Shown: in pieces, positions 1 through 9,046 of the stretch | Layout of the letters: each line of letters opens with the position of its first letter | Numbering within the stretch: the stretch's first letter is position 1 | Assembly: GCF_000373185.1 (NCBI RefSeq) | Contig: NZ_KB890626.1 | Location: 62,001-126,000, forward strand | Origin: Segatella paludivivens DSM 17968 = JCM 13650 | Lineage (GTDB): Bacteria; Bacteroidota; Bacteroidia; Bacteroidales; Bacteroidaceae | DNA: 64,000 nt | Direction of reading: 5' to 3' | Notes under the pieces: generated by a model | Database searches by the model: none | What the model was told of the DNA's origin: nothing | What the model saw: the letters and a program-made list of their open reading frames with translations, nothing else | Program-made: the position numbers and the translations under genes

Positions 1-36
1 GAACTCCCATCTAAACTGAACATTATATAAAAAAAT

Positions 37-762
37 ATGGATAATTTTAAAATCATAATTGTTGAGGATGTGCCTCTTGAACTAAAAGGTACAGAAGGTA
101 TTATTCGTAATGATATTCCTGAGGCTCAGATTATTGGTACGGCTGAAAATGAGGCAACTTATTGGAAGCTTCTTAAAGTACAAATTCCTGATTTGGTTCT
201 TTTGGATCTAGGATTAGGTGGAAGTACAACTGTTGGAGTTGAAATTTGCCGACACACAAAAGAAACTTATCCGAACATAAAGGTCCTTATTTTCACAGGT
301 GAAATACTTAACGAAAAGCTATGGGTTGACGTTCTAGACGCAGGATGCGATGGAATTATCCTAAAAAGTGGCGAACTTCTTACTAGGGGAGACGTAGCTA
401 GCGTAATGAATGGCAAAAAACTCGTTTTTAATCAGCCAATACTTGAAAAGATTGTTTCAAAATTCATGGAAAGTGTGAAAAATCAAATCATGAGACAAGA
501 AGCATTTGTTGATTATGAAATTGACGAATACGATGAACGTTTTCTACGCCACCTTGCACTTGGATATACTAAAGAACAGATAACCAACTTACATGGAATG
601 CCTTTTGGAGTGAAAAGTTTGGAAAAACGTCAAAACGAATTAGTGCAGAAATTATTTCCTAATGGCAATGGTAGGGTTGGAGTGAATGCAACTCGCCTTG
701 TTGTTCGTGCTATCGAATTAAGAATTATAGATATAGACAATATTCACCCTGATGAGGAATAA
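37..762 (+). CDS. Response regulator, NarL/FixJ-like
   Basis: Two-component response regulator of 241 aa. The N-terminal receiver domain (about residues 4-125) has the expected residues: acidic pair E10/D11, phosphoacceptor D57 in LLDLGL, T87 at the end of strand 4 and K110 at the end of strand 5. The C-terminal part (about 165-235) looks like a degenerate LuxR-type helix-turn-helix (FLRHLALGYTKEQI followed by a recognition-helix-like segment and a final LVVRAIEL). It therefore probably binds DNA and controls transcription after phosphorylation. The partner kinase is not visible; it may lie upstream of the window. The stop overlaps the start of the next gene by 11 nt, so the two are probably cotranscribed. 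Target genes cannot be inferred. Confidence 0.85.
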   Translation: MDNFKIIIVEDVPLELKGTEGIIRNDIPEAQIIGTAENEATYWKLLKVQIPDLVLLDLGLGGSTTVGVEICRHTKETYPNIKVLIFTGEILNEKLWVDVLDAGCDGIILKSGELLTRGDVASVMNGKKLVFNQPILEKIVSKFMESVKNQIMRQEAFVDYEIDEYDERFLRHLALGYTKEQITNLHGMPFGVKSLEKRQNELVQKLFPNGNGRVGVNATRLVVRAIELRIIDIDNIHPDEE

Positions 763-1357
763 TCGATTACTAAAAATAACAAGTTATTCTGCAGTAGTAT
801 TGGCATCATGTCAGTTATTACTCATTCTGGTTTCGTGGTTCATAACGGCTGCGATACCAGATTTAAATATGCATTCTCTATTAAGCAGTGAAGGCATAAG
901 ATGGTTTATGGGACAATTCACATATAACATTGCATCACCAATCTTAGCTTTGATTACTGTAGCCAGCATTGCTTATGGATGCTTGGTTACATCAGGACTG
1001 CTGGGCATCAAGCTACATATGGATATACGACAAAGGTTGGCTATACGTCTTGCATCATTAGAGGTTATCATTTTTATAGTCGCCATATTACTTTTGACAA
1101 TAGTTCCACATGCTGTGCTATTAAACATTGACGGACATATATTAAGCACTAACTTTCTTATATGCATGATATCGTATATATCATTCGCAATATTAGTAAT
1201 ATCTGCAACATATTCAATATCCGTAGGACGAATTACTTCTATTTCAGGCCTATTTACGGTTATGTGTGAAGGCATAAAAAAAGCGGCTCCAATATATATA
1301 ATCTATATTCTCGCCGCTCAATTATATTATTCTATTTTATTTGTATTTTTTAGCTGA
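752..1357 (+). CDS. Integral membrane protein, AbgT-like N-terminal region
   Basis: 201-aa polytopic inner-membrane protein with about five hydrophobic helices and no soluble domain. The segment LLSSEGIRWFMGQF after the first helix resembles the early region of AbgT (p-aminobenzoyl-glutamate) family transporters, but those proteins are about 500 aa and this one stops after 201. It may be a shortened Bacteroidetes relative rather than a working transporter. It overlaps the response regulator start-to-stop (11 nt) and its 3' end overlaps the convergent ABC-F gene by 8 nt. The AbgT link is by recollection of one motif and is tentative; a function as transporter is not shown. Confidence 0.65.
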   Translation: MRNNRLLKITSYSAVVLASCQLLLILVSWFITAAIPDLNMHSLLSSEGIRWFMGQFTYNIASPILALITVASIAYGCLVTSGLLGIKLHMDIRQRLAIRLASLEVIIFIVAILLLTIVPHAVLLNIDGHILSTNFLICMISYISFAILVISATYSISVGRITSISGLFTVMCEGIKKAAPIYIIYILAAQLYYSILFVFFS

Positions 1358-3125
1358 GTTCTGACAATTCAAGCCAGCGCATTCCTTTTTCATCAAGATC
1401 ATCTTTTATGATTGGTAAACGCTTACTCTTTTCTGTTAGTTCGTCCACGCTAAGAGTACCTGAACAAAGTTCTTCTTCCAATTGTTTTTGTTCATTCTCC
1501 AACTGTTCAATCTCTTCGCCAAGACATTTGAATTCCATATTTTCCTTGAAACTCATTTTACGCTTAGTAACATTGTGATAATCTGATTTTTGCTCTTTAT
1601 TTTTGCTTTCAGACTTATCATCTTCTTTAGCTTTCAGACTTTCCCATTCTCTATATTGAGTATAATTTCCTGGAAAATCCTTAACCACGCCATTGCCTTT
1701 AAAAACTAGTAAATGATCGACAGCCTTGTCCATAAAGTATCTATCATGACTTACAACGATAACACATCCAGGAAAGTCTTGAAGATATTCTTCAAATATT
1801 TGCAAAGTCTGAATATCAAGATCATTTGTTGGCTCATCCAACACCAAGAAGTTTGGATTTGTCATAAGCACCTCACACAAATACAGTTTTCGTCTTTCAC
1901 CACCACTAAGCTTATACACATAATTATGTTGCTGTTCGGGTGTAAACATGAAATATTGCAAGAATTGGCTCGCAGTCATGTGACGGCCTTTACCTAGATC
2001 TATATCTTCAGCTATATCTGTGATGACGTCAATTACTTTTTGCTGATCATCAAATACCATTCCTTGTTGCGAGAAATATCCAAATCTCACAGTCTCACCA
2101 ATATCAAATTTTCCACTATCAGGTTTGACTTCACCAAGAAGCATCTTAATAAATGTAGATTTGCCTGTACCATTATTACCGACAATTCCCATTTTTTCAA
2201 ATCGTGCGAAATTATAATAGAAGTCCTTTAGAATTACTTCATTCTCATTCCATGCCTTACTTACATATTGACATTCAAAAATCTTTGAGCCTATGTAGAC
2301 ATTGCCAGCTTTCAATCTTATTTGACGCTCTTCAATACGCTGTTTAGCCTTAGCCTGCAAATCATCGAAAGCATCCTCACGATATTTCGCTTTATGCCCA
2401 CGAGCCTGTGGCATCCTTCTCATCCATTCCAACTCACTTTTATAAAGATTATTGGCTCTGGCTATTTCGCTCCTTGTATTATCTATTCTCTCTTGTCTTT
2501 TTTCAAGATAATAGCTATAATTTCCGCGATATACGTAAATCTGCTGATTATCTAATTCCAATATCGTATTACATACTCTGTCAAGGAAAAATCGGTCATG
2601 GGTAACCATTAACAAAGTTTTATTGCCTCTGTTCAAATATCCCTCCAACCATTCAATCATTTCAAGATCCAAATGGTTAGTTGGTTCGTCCATTATAATG
2701 AAATTCGGTTCTGTGATGAGCACGTTAGCTAAGGCAACACGTTTTTGTTGTCCTCCACTAAGCTGTCCCATCGGTTGCTCAAAATTCTTAATCTTTAATT
2801 GCGTAAGAATCTGCTTGTATTTAATTATCTTTTCTTCAGAATTTTCATGATTAAAACAAGCTTCAATTACACTCTCATCATTATTGAATTTAGGACTCTG
2901 CTCCAGATAACCAATCTTAAGATCATTCCTGTAGATTATACTTCCATTATCCTTACCTTCTTTATCCGTCAATATTGACAATAGGGTAGACTTGCCAGTT
3001 CCGTTTTTTGCAACAAGTCCAACCTTCTGACCCTCGCTTACAGAAAATGATATATTATCAAACAACACTTGCGAACCAAAACTCTTAGTCAAGTTCTGTA
3101 CGTCAAGATATGGTATTTGTGCCAT
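1350..3125 (-). CDS. ABC-F family ATPase (Uup-like)
   Basis: 591-aa cytoplasmic ABC-F protein with two ATPase cassettes and no membrane domain. The first cassette (about 6-250) has Walker A AKNGTGKST and signature LSGGQQKR; the second (about 285-515) has GNNGTGKST and LSGGERRK. Both have the LDEPTNHLD/LDEPTNDLD Walker B-type motif typical of ABC-F. A charged linker joins them, and a C-terminal coiled coil (about 540-591, EQLENEQKQLEEEL) matches the Uup-type C-terminal domain. ABC-F proteins act on the ribosome; Uup relatives are linked to translation and DNA-associated quality control. Its stop-proximal neighbour engB lies directly upstream with no gap, so engB and this gene form one operon. 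No sign that it is an antibiotic-resistance variant. Confidence 0.93.
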   Translation of the reverse strand: MAQIPYLDVQNLTKSFGSQVLFDNISFSVSEGQKVGLVAKNGTGKSTLLSILTDKEGKDNGSIIYRNDLKIGYLEQSPKFNNDESVIEACFNHENSEEKIIKYKQILTQLKIKNFEQPMGQLSGGQQKRVALANVLITEPNFIIMDEPTNHLDLEMIEWLEGYLNRGNKTLLMVTHDRFFLDRVCNTILELDNQQIYVYRGNYSYYLEKRQERIDNTRSEIARANNLYKSELEWMRRMPQARGHKAKYREDAFDDLQAKAKQRIEERQIRLKAGNVYIGSKIFECQYVSKAWNENEVILKDFYYNFARFEKMGIVGNNGTGKSTFIKMLLGEVKPDSGKFDIGETVRFGYFSQQGMVFDDQQKVIDVITDIAEDIDLGKGRHMTASQFLQYFMFTPEQQHNYVYKLSGGERRKLYLCEVLMTNPNFLVLDEPTNDLDIQTLQIFEEYLQDFPGCVIVVSHDRYFMDKAVDHLLVFKGNGVVKDFPGNYTQYREWESLKAKEDDKSESKNKEQKSDYHNVTKRKMSFKENMEFKCLGEEIEQLENEQKQLEEELCSGTLSVDELTEKSKRLPIIKDDLDEKGMRWLELSELS

Positions 3126-3722
3126 TTATAGATTTTTATTTATTCCGTCAATGTAATCAAGTACTTCATCTCTTCCATTTTTCTTTTCAGAAGATGTTAT
3201 GAAATATGGCGGAAGAGTTTCCCATCTGTCTGTCAACTTGTTCATCCAATCCTGTGCGTTCTGTCTTGCCTTTCCTGGCCCCAACTTATCTGCCTTTGTA
3301 AATATTATAGTAAAAGGCACATTACTTTCACCAAGCCAATCAATAAACTCACGATCAATTTTTTGCTGTTCGTGCCTTATATCAATAAGTACAAAAACAG
3401 TTACCAATTGTTCACGTTGCAATATATATGACGAAATCATTTTCTCCAATCTCTGCGTTATCGATTTTGAATGTTTTGCAAATCCATAACCTGGCAGGTC
3501 AACAATATACCATTCATTATTGATAATAAAATGGTTTATCAACAATGTCTTACCTGGAGTAGATGACGTCTTAGCAAGCTTTTTGTTATTGCAAAGCATG
3601 TTTATGAGGCTTGATTTTCCGACATTCGATCTTCCGATAAATGCGTATTCAGGCTTATCATCTTTAGGACATTTGCTCACTAATGGTGCTGATATTACGA
3701 ATTCTGCTTTCTTTATTTCCAT
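3126..3722 (-). CDS. engB: Ribosome biogenesis GTPase EngB (YsxC/YihA)
   Basis: TRAFAC-class GTPase needed for late assembly of the large ribosomal subunit. Motifs: G1 [10 protein letters not shown]2 region TSSTPGKT, G3 DLPGYG, G4 TKADK. I choose the ATG at 3722 (protein MEIKKAEF, 198 aa, a normal family length) rather than the upstream in-frame ATG at 3746, because the latter overlaps the -7 promoter element, which would then be inside the coding sequence. The gene abuts the ABC-F gene downstream and is read divergently from the oxidoreductase at 3791. Confidence 0.95.
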   Translation of the reverse strand: MEIKKAEFVISAPLVSKCPKDDKPEYAFIGRSNVGKSSLINMLCNNKKLAKTSSTPGKTLLINHFIINNEWYIVDLPGYGFAKHSKSITQRLEKMISSYILQREQLVTVFVLIDIRHEQQKIDREFIDWLGESNVPFTIIFTKADKLGPGKARQNAQDWMNKLTDRWETLPPYFITSSEKKNGRDEVLDYIDGINKNL

Positions 3723-3741
3723 ATTGGGGTTCTTTTTTGTT

Positions 3742-3772
3742 TGCAAAGATAATAAAAAATATTATCTTTGCA
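3742..3772. promoter_or_regulatory. Face-to-face divergent promoters in a perfect inverted repeat
   Basis: A 13-bp perfect inverted repeat (3742-3754 and 3760-3772, 5-nt A spacer). Each arm contains the Bacteroidetes -7 element TATCTTTG, one for engB on the minus strand and one for the oxidoreductase on the plus strand. The two -7 boxes are only a few nucleotides apart, so two polymerases could not occupy both at once. Confidence 0.75.
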
Positions 3773-3790
3773 TCTTAAATAGCATTATAT

Positions 3791-4774
3791 ATGAAGTTAA
3801 TAAGTTGGGGATTTATTGGTTGTGGTGAGGTTACCGAGAAAAAATCGGGACCAGCTTTCAATGAAGTTGAAGGTTCACATGTCGAAGCTGTTATGAGTCG
3901 CAGTGAGTCAAAAGCTCGTTCTTATGCAGAAAGACATAATATACCAAAATGGTATACTGATGCACAGGAGCTGGTGGATGACCCGAACATCAATGCAATC
4001 TATATTGCTACACCTCCTTCAAGTCATGCTACATTTGCTATTATGGCCATGAAAGCAGGCAAACCTGTATATGTAGAAAAGCCACTTGCTGCGAGTTATG
4101 AGGACTGTGCACGTATAAACAGAATCAGTGAGCAGACAGGAGTGCCATGTTTCGTAGCATATTATCGTCGCTATTTACCATATTTTCAACGCGTAAGAGA
4201 TATTGTCAACAATGGCATAATAGGTGAAGTAACGAATGTACAGGTTAGGTTTTCTGTTCCACCACGCTATTTAGACTATAATAGTCATGAGTCACTTCCT
4301 TGGCGTTTACAGCCTGATATTGCAGGAGGTGGATACTTTTATGACTTAGCTCCTCATCAATTGGATATTCTCCAAGAGTTATTCGGAGTAATTATCCGTG
4401 CGCATGGTTATTGTGCTAATCGTGCGCATTTATACAAAGCTGAAGATACGATCAGTGCATGCTTCTTGTTTGAGAGCGGTCTGCCAGGTAGTGGATCATG
4501 GTGTTTCGTAGGGCATCAAAGTGCCAAAGAAGACTGTATTGAAATAATAGGAGACAAAGGGTCTGTATCTTTTTCAGTATTCAACTATGATCCAATAAGA
4601 TTAGTAACAAGTGAAGGAAACATGAATATCGTTGTTCCAAATCCTCCCTATGTTCAATTACCTATTATCAAATCTGTCATAGAAGATCTTCAAGGTTTTG
4701 GGGCGTGCACATGTACAAGTGTGAGTGCTACTCCTGTTAATTGGGTTATGGATAGAATATTAGGAAAACTTTAA
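3791..4774 (+). CDS. Gfo/Idh/MocA family oxidoreductase
   Basis: 327-aa NAD(P)-dependent dehydrogenase of the glucose-fructose oxidoreductase / inositol dehydrogenase type. The N-terminal Rossmann fold has WGFIGCGEVTE (nucleotide-binding glycine loop) and the family EKP motif (YVEKPLAASY) about residue 98; the C-terminal domain carries GGGYFYDLAPHQLDI, whose D and H residues fit the catalytic region of the family. The substrate, presumably a sugar or cyclitol, cannot be named. It has its own promoter (TATCTTTG ending 3770) and is followed closely by the DUF4421 gene, although those two need not be functionally linked. Confidence 0.92.
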   Translation: MKLISWGFIGCGEVTEKKSGPAFNEVEGSHVEAVMSRSESKARSYAERHNIPKWYTDAQELVDDPNINAIYIATPPSSHATFAIMAMKAGKPVYVEKPLAASYEDCARINRISEQTGVPCFVAYYRRYLPYFQRVRDIVNNGIIGEVTNVQVRFSVPPRYLDYNSHESLPWRLQPDIAGGGYFYDLAPHQLDILQELFGVIIRAHGYCANRAHLYKAEDTISACFLFESGLPGSGSWCFVGHQSAKEDCIEIIGDKGSVSFSVFNYDPIRLVTSEGNMNIVVPNPPYVQLPIIKSVIEDLQGFGACTCTSVSATPVNWVMDRILGKL

Positions 4775-4782
4775 ACCATATT

Positions 4783-5925
4783 TTGGCTTTGAGAAAATAT
4801 ATATTTATATTTGCTTTCTTCATTCTGCAAGTCCAGCAAATTTATGCCGACAACAACGGGCATAACATTCCTGACTCTATTTTTTCAGACAGTACACAAC
4901 TGCCTGAAAAAAGATGTGGAAAGCATTTAAAGAATAGTTTTCTTGATCGCCTTTATGATATAGCAAAAGATTTTTCTCGTATTGACACTAATTATATTGA
5001 ACCGCAACATTATAACTATGCCTTCATGCTCCAAAACACCAACACCTATGAGATATATAGGTTACAAACTGGTAGAAATATGACGGTGACGTTTAAGCCT
5101 GATTTGAGTGTAAAGTTTGGACCATATTTTGGATGGCGTTGGATTTTCCTTGGTTATACTCTAGACGTATCACATATAGGCGGCTCAAACAACAAACACG
5201 AATTTGACGTAAGCCTTTATAGTAATCAAATAGGATTAGATGTATTTTATAGAACATCAGGAAACGACTATCACATTAGTAATTTGACCCTCGATAAAAA
5301 AGATAATACAAGAAATATTGATGGTGCACCTTTTAGTGGTCTGAAATCAAGTATAAGAGGATTTAATCTTTATTATATAACGAATCATCATAAGTTCTCA
5401 TATCCAGCAGCATATAGCCAAAGCACATGTCAGCGTATCAGTGCTGGTTCACTACTTTTCGGTATTGGATTTACGAGTCAAAAACTTAGTGTTGATTGGG
5501 GGGCTTTAGCAGAAACAATGAATAAATATCTTGGTAAAGAATTGACAGAAACTGTTTTCGATAGCTCACTTGTTAAAGGAGAAGTGAATTACGATGATTT
5601 GGCATTGCAAGTTGGATATGGATATAATTGGGTTTTTGCAAGAAACTGTCTTTTTAATGCATCACTCTCATTGGCTTTGGCATATAAACATTCAAGTGGA
5701 GATTCTGACCATAGGAATTTTACTTTCCATGATTTCAATTTTGATAATTTCAATATTGATGGAGTATCACGTTTTGGAATCGTTTGGAATAATACTAAAT
5801 GGTATATTGGATCAAGTGCCATCCTACATGCATATAACTACCATAAATCAAATTTCTACACAAACACCGTATTTGGAAGTCTGAATTTTTATATAGGATT
5901 CAACTTTGGTCACAAGAAAAGCTAA
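4783..5925 (+). CDS. DUF4421 family exported protein
   Basis: About 380 aa. The start must be TTG, either at 4783 or 4789; the second gives a compact signal peptide beginning with Arg-Lys and a hydrophobic run ending near QQIYA. After the signal the protein has the DUF4421 pattern (FSRIDTNYIEP, then aromatic alternating strands such as FGPYFGWRWIFLGYTLD, and a final aromatic FNFG), consistent with an outer-membrane beta-barrel. This family is common in Bacteroidetes and has no known function. It lies 8 nt after the oxidoreductase stop and its end is 3 nt from the convergent DUF1460 gene. Confidence 0.82.
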   Translation: MALRKYIFIFAFFILQVQQIYADNNGHNIPDSIFSDSTQLPEKRCGKHLKNSFLDRLYDIAKDFSRIDTNYIEPQHYNYAFMLQNTNTYEIYRLQTGRNMTVTFKPDLSVKFGPYFGWRWIFLGYTLDVSHIGGSNNKHEFDVSLYSNQIGLDVFYRTSGNDYHISNLTLDKKDNTRNIDGAPFSGLKSSIRGFNLYYITNHHKFSYPAAYSQSTCQRISAGSLLFGIGFTSQKLSVDWGALAETMNKYLGKELTETVFDSSLVKGEVNYDDLALQVGYGYNWVFARNCLFNASLSLALAYKHSSGDSDHRNFTFHDFNFDNFNIDGVSRFGIVWNNTKWYIGSSAILHAYNYHKSNFYTNTVFGSLNFYIGFNFGHKKS

Positions 5926-5928
5926 CAC

Positions 5929-6771
5929 TTACCTTACTCTTATAACTCTTATTCCTATTTGCAATGGATGCTTTTTCATATAATCATGCAGCGTCATTGA
6001 TTCTTCAACTACATTTTTTCTAATCTGACTCGCATTTAGCAGATGCAGTCCATCATTATGCCATACCGCAATGCCTATATGACTTGTATCAAGTCCAGCC
6101 TTTGATGTTAATATGGCGATGATATCACCATCCTTAATTGTACTTCTACACAAATTTGTGCTAGAAATCATGTTCTTAGGAATATATCTATATTTTTTAC
6201 CAGAAAGTTCTTTTTCCATAGCACTTATGCTTCCTCTCCATTCAGGATGTTCCATCAGCATAGGATAACTTCCAACATGATTTGTCATATAGTTTGTATT
6301 CACTATCTGAATAGCAGTAAAAGGCGAACTATTCTTTTGAATTTCCATGACGAAACCATTTCTTGTATTATTAGCGATCCAATTAGAAAAATAATGTAGG
6401 CGAGAGGTATATTCCACATTGCCCCTCTCATATCTTATTTTTTGAAGATTTCGACAAAAGTCTTTAAAACTAGTCGATGATTTCTTTACACATTGTGTCA
6501 ATGCCAATACATTTTCCACATAGGTAGTACAATCCAACTGACGCAAGTTTATAATCAACTGTTCTGTAGGATTTACTTCCAAAGTCTTTGCTACATAAGG
6601 CACTCCTTTTAGTCTACGTGCAAAATAAATCATCATGTTGGTGTTCTTATTTTGGCGTAATCCTTCAGCTAGCAATTTTGTTACTTTTATGCTATCAGCC
6701 TTCGTATAACTTACAGCATTTAATTGGCAAGCAAAAAGAAGCAAGAACAAACCAACGACAACTTTTTTCAT
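5929..6771 (-). CDS. DUF1460 exported amidase-like protein (NlpC/P60 fold)
   Basis: 280 aa with a clear signal peptide (KKVVVGLFLLLFACQLNA). The family has an NlpC/P60-related fold and is predicted to act on cell-wall peptide or amide bonds. Candidate catalytic residues are the Cys in LRQLDCTTYVENVLAL (about residue 92) and the His in GLDTSHIGIAVWH (about residue 230). The motif FSNWIANN is also typical of the family. It is probably periplasmic. It lies 5 nt downstream of the relA-like gene on the same strand, so the two are likely cotranscribed. Confidence 0.85.
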   Translation of the reverse strand: MKKVVVGLFLLLFACQLNAVSYTKADSIKVTKLLAEGLRQNKNTNMMIYFARRLKGVPYVAKTLEVNPTEQLIINLRQLDCTTYVENVLALTQCVKKSSTSFKDFCRNLQKIRYERGNVEYTSRLHYFSNWIANNTRNGFVMEIQKNSSPFTAIQIVNTNYMTNHVGSYPMLMEHPEWRGSISAMEKELSGKKYRYIPKNMISSTNLCRSTIKDGDIIAILTSKAGLDTSHIGIAVWHNDGLHLLNASQIRKNVVEESMTLHDYMKKHPLQIGIRVIRVR

Positions 6772-6776
6772 AATAC

Positions 6777-8987
6777 TTATATTCTTATAATTTGTTTGAC
6801 ACCTTTTACGGTCTTTAGCTTTTTGATAAGCGAATTAAGTTTACCAGTATCTTCAATCATCAAGACAAGATTTCCGCTAAACAAACCATCGTGAGAGTCT
6901 ATATTTATAGATCTCATCGTAAGTTTATCTTCTTTAGAAATAATGTTAGTTATGTTGCTTACTATACCTATATCATCATTACCGATTACGCGTAATGTTA
7001 TAATGTATTGATTAGAACCTTTTCCGCTCCATTTAGCATTTACTATTCTATATCCAAACCTTTTTCTAAGTTCAGGTGCATTCGGACATGATTTTCTGTG
7101 AATAGTTATTCCACCAGTAACTGTAACAAATCCAAATATATCATCACCATAAATAGGATGACAGCATTGCGCTAACTTATAATCAATACCTTTCAGGTCT
7201 CTATCAATTACAAGTACGTCATCATTTTTATATGCAAGTTCTTCGTTTGGATTTTCAAAAGCGAAGTTTTCTGCACTTTCCGTAGATTTGGCAGTATTTA
7301 CATTTTGATCATGATCACGAGTCTTTATATATTTGTCTATTACAACATTCGGGTCAAGTTTCTCGTCAGCAATATCCTTATAGAAATCAGAATTTTCCTT
7401 ATATCCCATCTTTTTAATCACATGAGACATTATACTTTCTTCGATTTCTATTTTCTTATTCTTAAATCTTCTCTCTATCAGTTCCTTGGCATATAAGCCA
7501 TCTTTAGCTTGTGTTTCCTTCAATGCAAGGCGTATTTTCGCCTTAGCCTTAGAACTTTTCACAATATTCAACCAATCCCTTTTTGGCTTTTGGTTGCTCT
7601 GTGTAAGTATTTCAACTGTATCTCCAGAATGCAAAACCTGTCTGAAACTAACAACCTTACTATTTATTTTTCCACCCACACAGGTATTACCTATGTTTGA
7701 ATGTATGTAATAAGCAAAATCAAGAATAGTCGCACCTTTAGGGAATTTAAGCAAATCACCTTTAGGAGTAAACACATAGACTTCATCCTCATACAAATCC
7801 ATCCTAAACTGATCCATCAGTTGCAGGTCATCATTGTTTTCCAATGCAGCTCTTATGTTTGCCAACCAATCGTCAATTCCGCCTTCACTTTTTACGCCTT
7901 TATAACGCCAGTGAGCAGCAAGTCCATGTTCGGCTATTTCATCCATACGCTCAGTTCTGATCTGGATTTCTACCCATTTGTTTTCTGGTCCAAGAACTGT
8001 TATATGCAAACTTTCATAACCATTGCTTTTAGGTACACTTAACCAGTCACGTAGTCGCTTAGGATTAGGCTGATACATATCTGTGATTATTGAATAGACC
8101 TGCCAGCATTGCATTTTTTCCTTTTCAATAGGAGTATCAACTATAATTCTTATTGCGAACAAATCATATATACCATCAAAACCACACTTTTGCTTTTTCA
8201 TCTTTTGCCAGATGGAATGAATACTTTTAGTACGACTTTTAAGATGATATTTCAATCCGCTAGATGTAAGTTTTTCGTTTATAGGTCCAACAAATCTCTT
8301 AATGTATGCGTCACGAGCTGCTTTTGTTGCGTTAAGCGATTCCTTAATCATATAATAAGCATCGTGCTCAAGATATTTCAGACTCAAGTCTTCAAGCTCA
8401 CTCTTTAACTTGTACAATCCAAGTTTATGGGCGAGTGGGGCATACAGATAACTGGCTTCCTCACTCACCTGATGCTTTTCATCAACAGCATTGGTGTCAC
8501 GAATTTGTCTCATCAGATTCACCCTGTCGGCAATCATGATAAGTATTACGCGCATATCTTCAGAAAACGAAATAAGTAAATTTCTGAAATTATCACTTTC
8601 GATAATTGGATTTCGTTTATACAAATCTTGTATTCTTACCAATCCGCGTATTACATGAGCTACACTCTCTCCAAACTTATCTTGCATTTCCTCTATTGTA
8701 GAGTAATTGTTTACGACAAGTGTATAAAGTAGGGTAGCAAGCACTCCGTCTCTTTTTAGTCCGATTTCATCAACAGCAATCTGTGCTGTTCTTAAAGCAT
8801 GCAATATAGGATTTAAGCCAAATACGTCTCTTTGTATCTGGTTATCATATATTGCTTTTTTTAGATGCTTTATAATTTTATCTTCGTCATCAGATTTCAA
8901 AGTGTCGCCTATTGTTTCCCTCAGATGAGACATGATGTCTCGTGTCTCATCCAGCTCTGATTGTGTAAATTCAAATTTTTCTGCCAT
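6777..8987 (-). CDS. relA: RelA/SpoT family (p)ppGpp synthetase with degenerate hydrolase domain
   Basis: 736-aa long RelA/SpoT homologue. Domain order: HD-type region (about 45-200), synthetase (about 235-370), TGS (about 405-470), helical region, and a C-terminal ACT domain (about 660-736). The synthetase motifs are intact, including YDLFAIRII, PKSNGYESLH and VEIQIRT. The hydrolase site is not: the canonical HD-xx-ED signature is replaced by Y88-T89 and V92-N93 (LLYTLVVNN), although H63 and the D in EDMRVIL remain. It is therefore expected to make but not degrade the alarmone, so another enzyme elsewhere must hydrolyse it. Gram-negative genomes with a RelA/SpoT pair show the same loss in RelA. 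Followed by the DUF1460 gene. Confidence 0.92.
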   Translation of the reverse strand: MAEKFEFTQSELDETRDIMSHLRETIGDTLKSDDEDKIIKHLKKAIYDNQIQRDVFGLNPILHALRTAQIAVDEIGLKRDGVLATLLYTLVVNNYSTIEEMQDKFGESVAHVIRGLVRIQDLYKRNPIIESDNFRNLLISFSEDMRVILIMIADRVNLMRQIRDTNAVDEKHQVSEEASYLYAPLAHKLGLYKLKSELEDLSLKYLEHDAYYMIKESLNATKAARDAYIKRFVGPINEKLTSSGLKYHLKSRTKSIHSIWQKMKKQKCGFDGIYDLFAIRIIVDTPIEKEKMQCWQVYSIITDMYQPNPKRLRDWLSVPKSNGYESLHITVLGPENKWVEIQIRTERMDEIAEHGLAAHWRYKGVKSEGGIDDWLANIRAALENNDDLQLMDQFRMDLYEDEVYVFTPKGDLLKFPKGATILDFAYYIHSNIGNTCVGGKINSKVVSFRQVLHSGDTVEILTQSNQKPKRDWLNIVKSSKAKAKIRLALKETQAKDGLYAKELIERRFKNKKIEIEESIMSHVIKKMGYKENSDFYKDIADEKLDPNVVIDKYIKTRDHDQNVNTAKSTESAENFAFENPNEELAYKNDDVLVIDRDLKGIDYKLAQCCHPIYGDDIFGFVTVTGGITIHRKSCPNAPELRKRFGYRIVNAKWSGKGSNQYIITLRVIGNDDIGIVSNITNIISKEDKLTMRSINIDSHDGLFSGNLVLMIEDTGKLNSLIKKLKTVKGVKQIIRI

Positions 8988-9046
8988 TATTCGATTTCAT
9001 ATTTTGCGTAACAACTAAACCGAGCCACCAATTTATTATATATAAT

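Noticed and set aside
1350..3125. ABC-F protein as a ribosome-protection antibiotic resistance gene
   Set aside because: The Uup-type C-terminal coiled coil and the operon with engB point to a housekeeping role.
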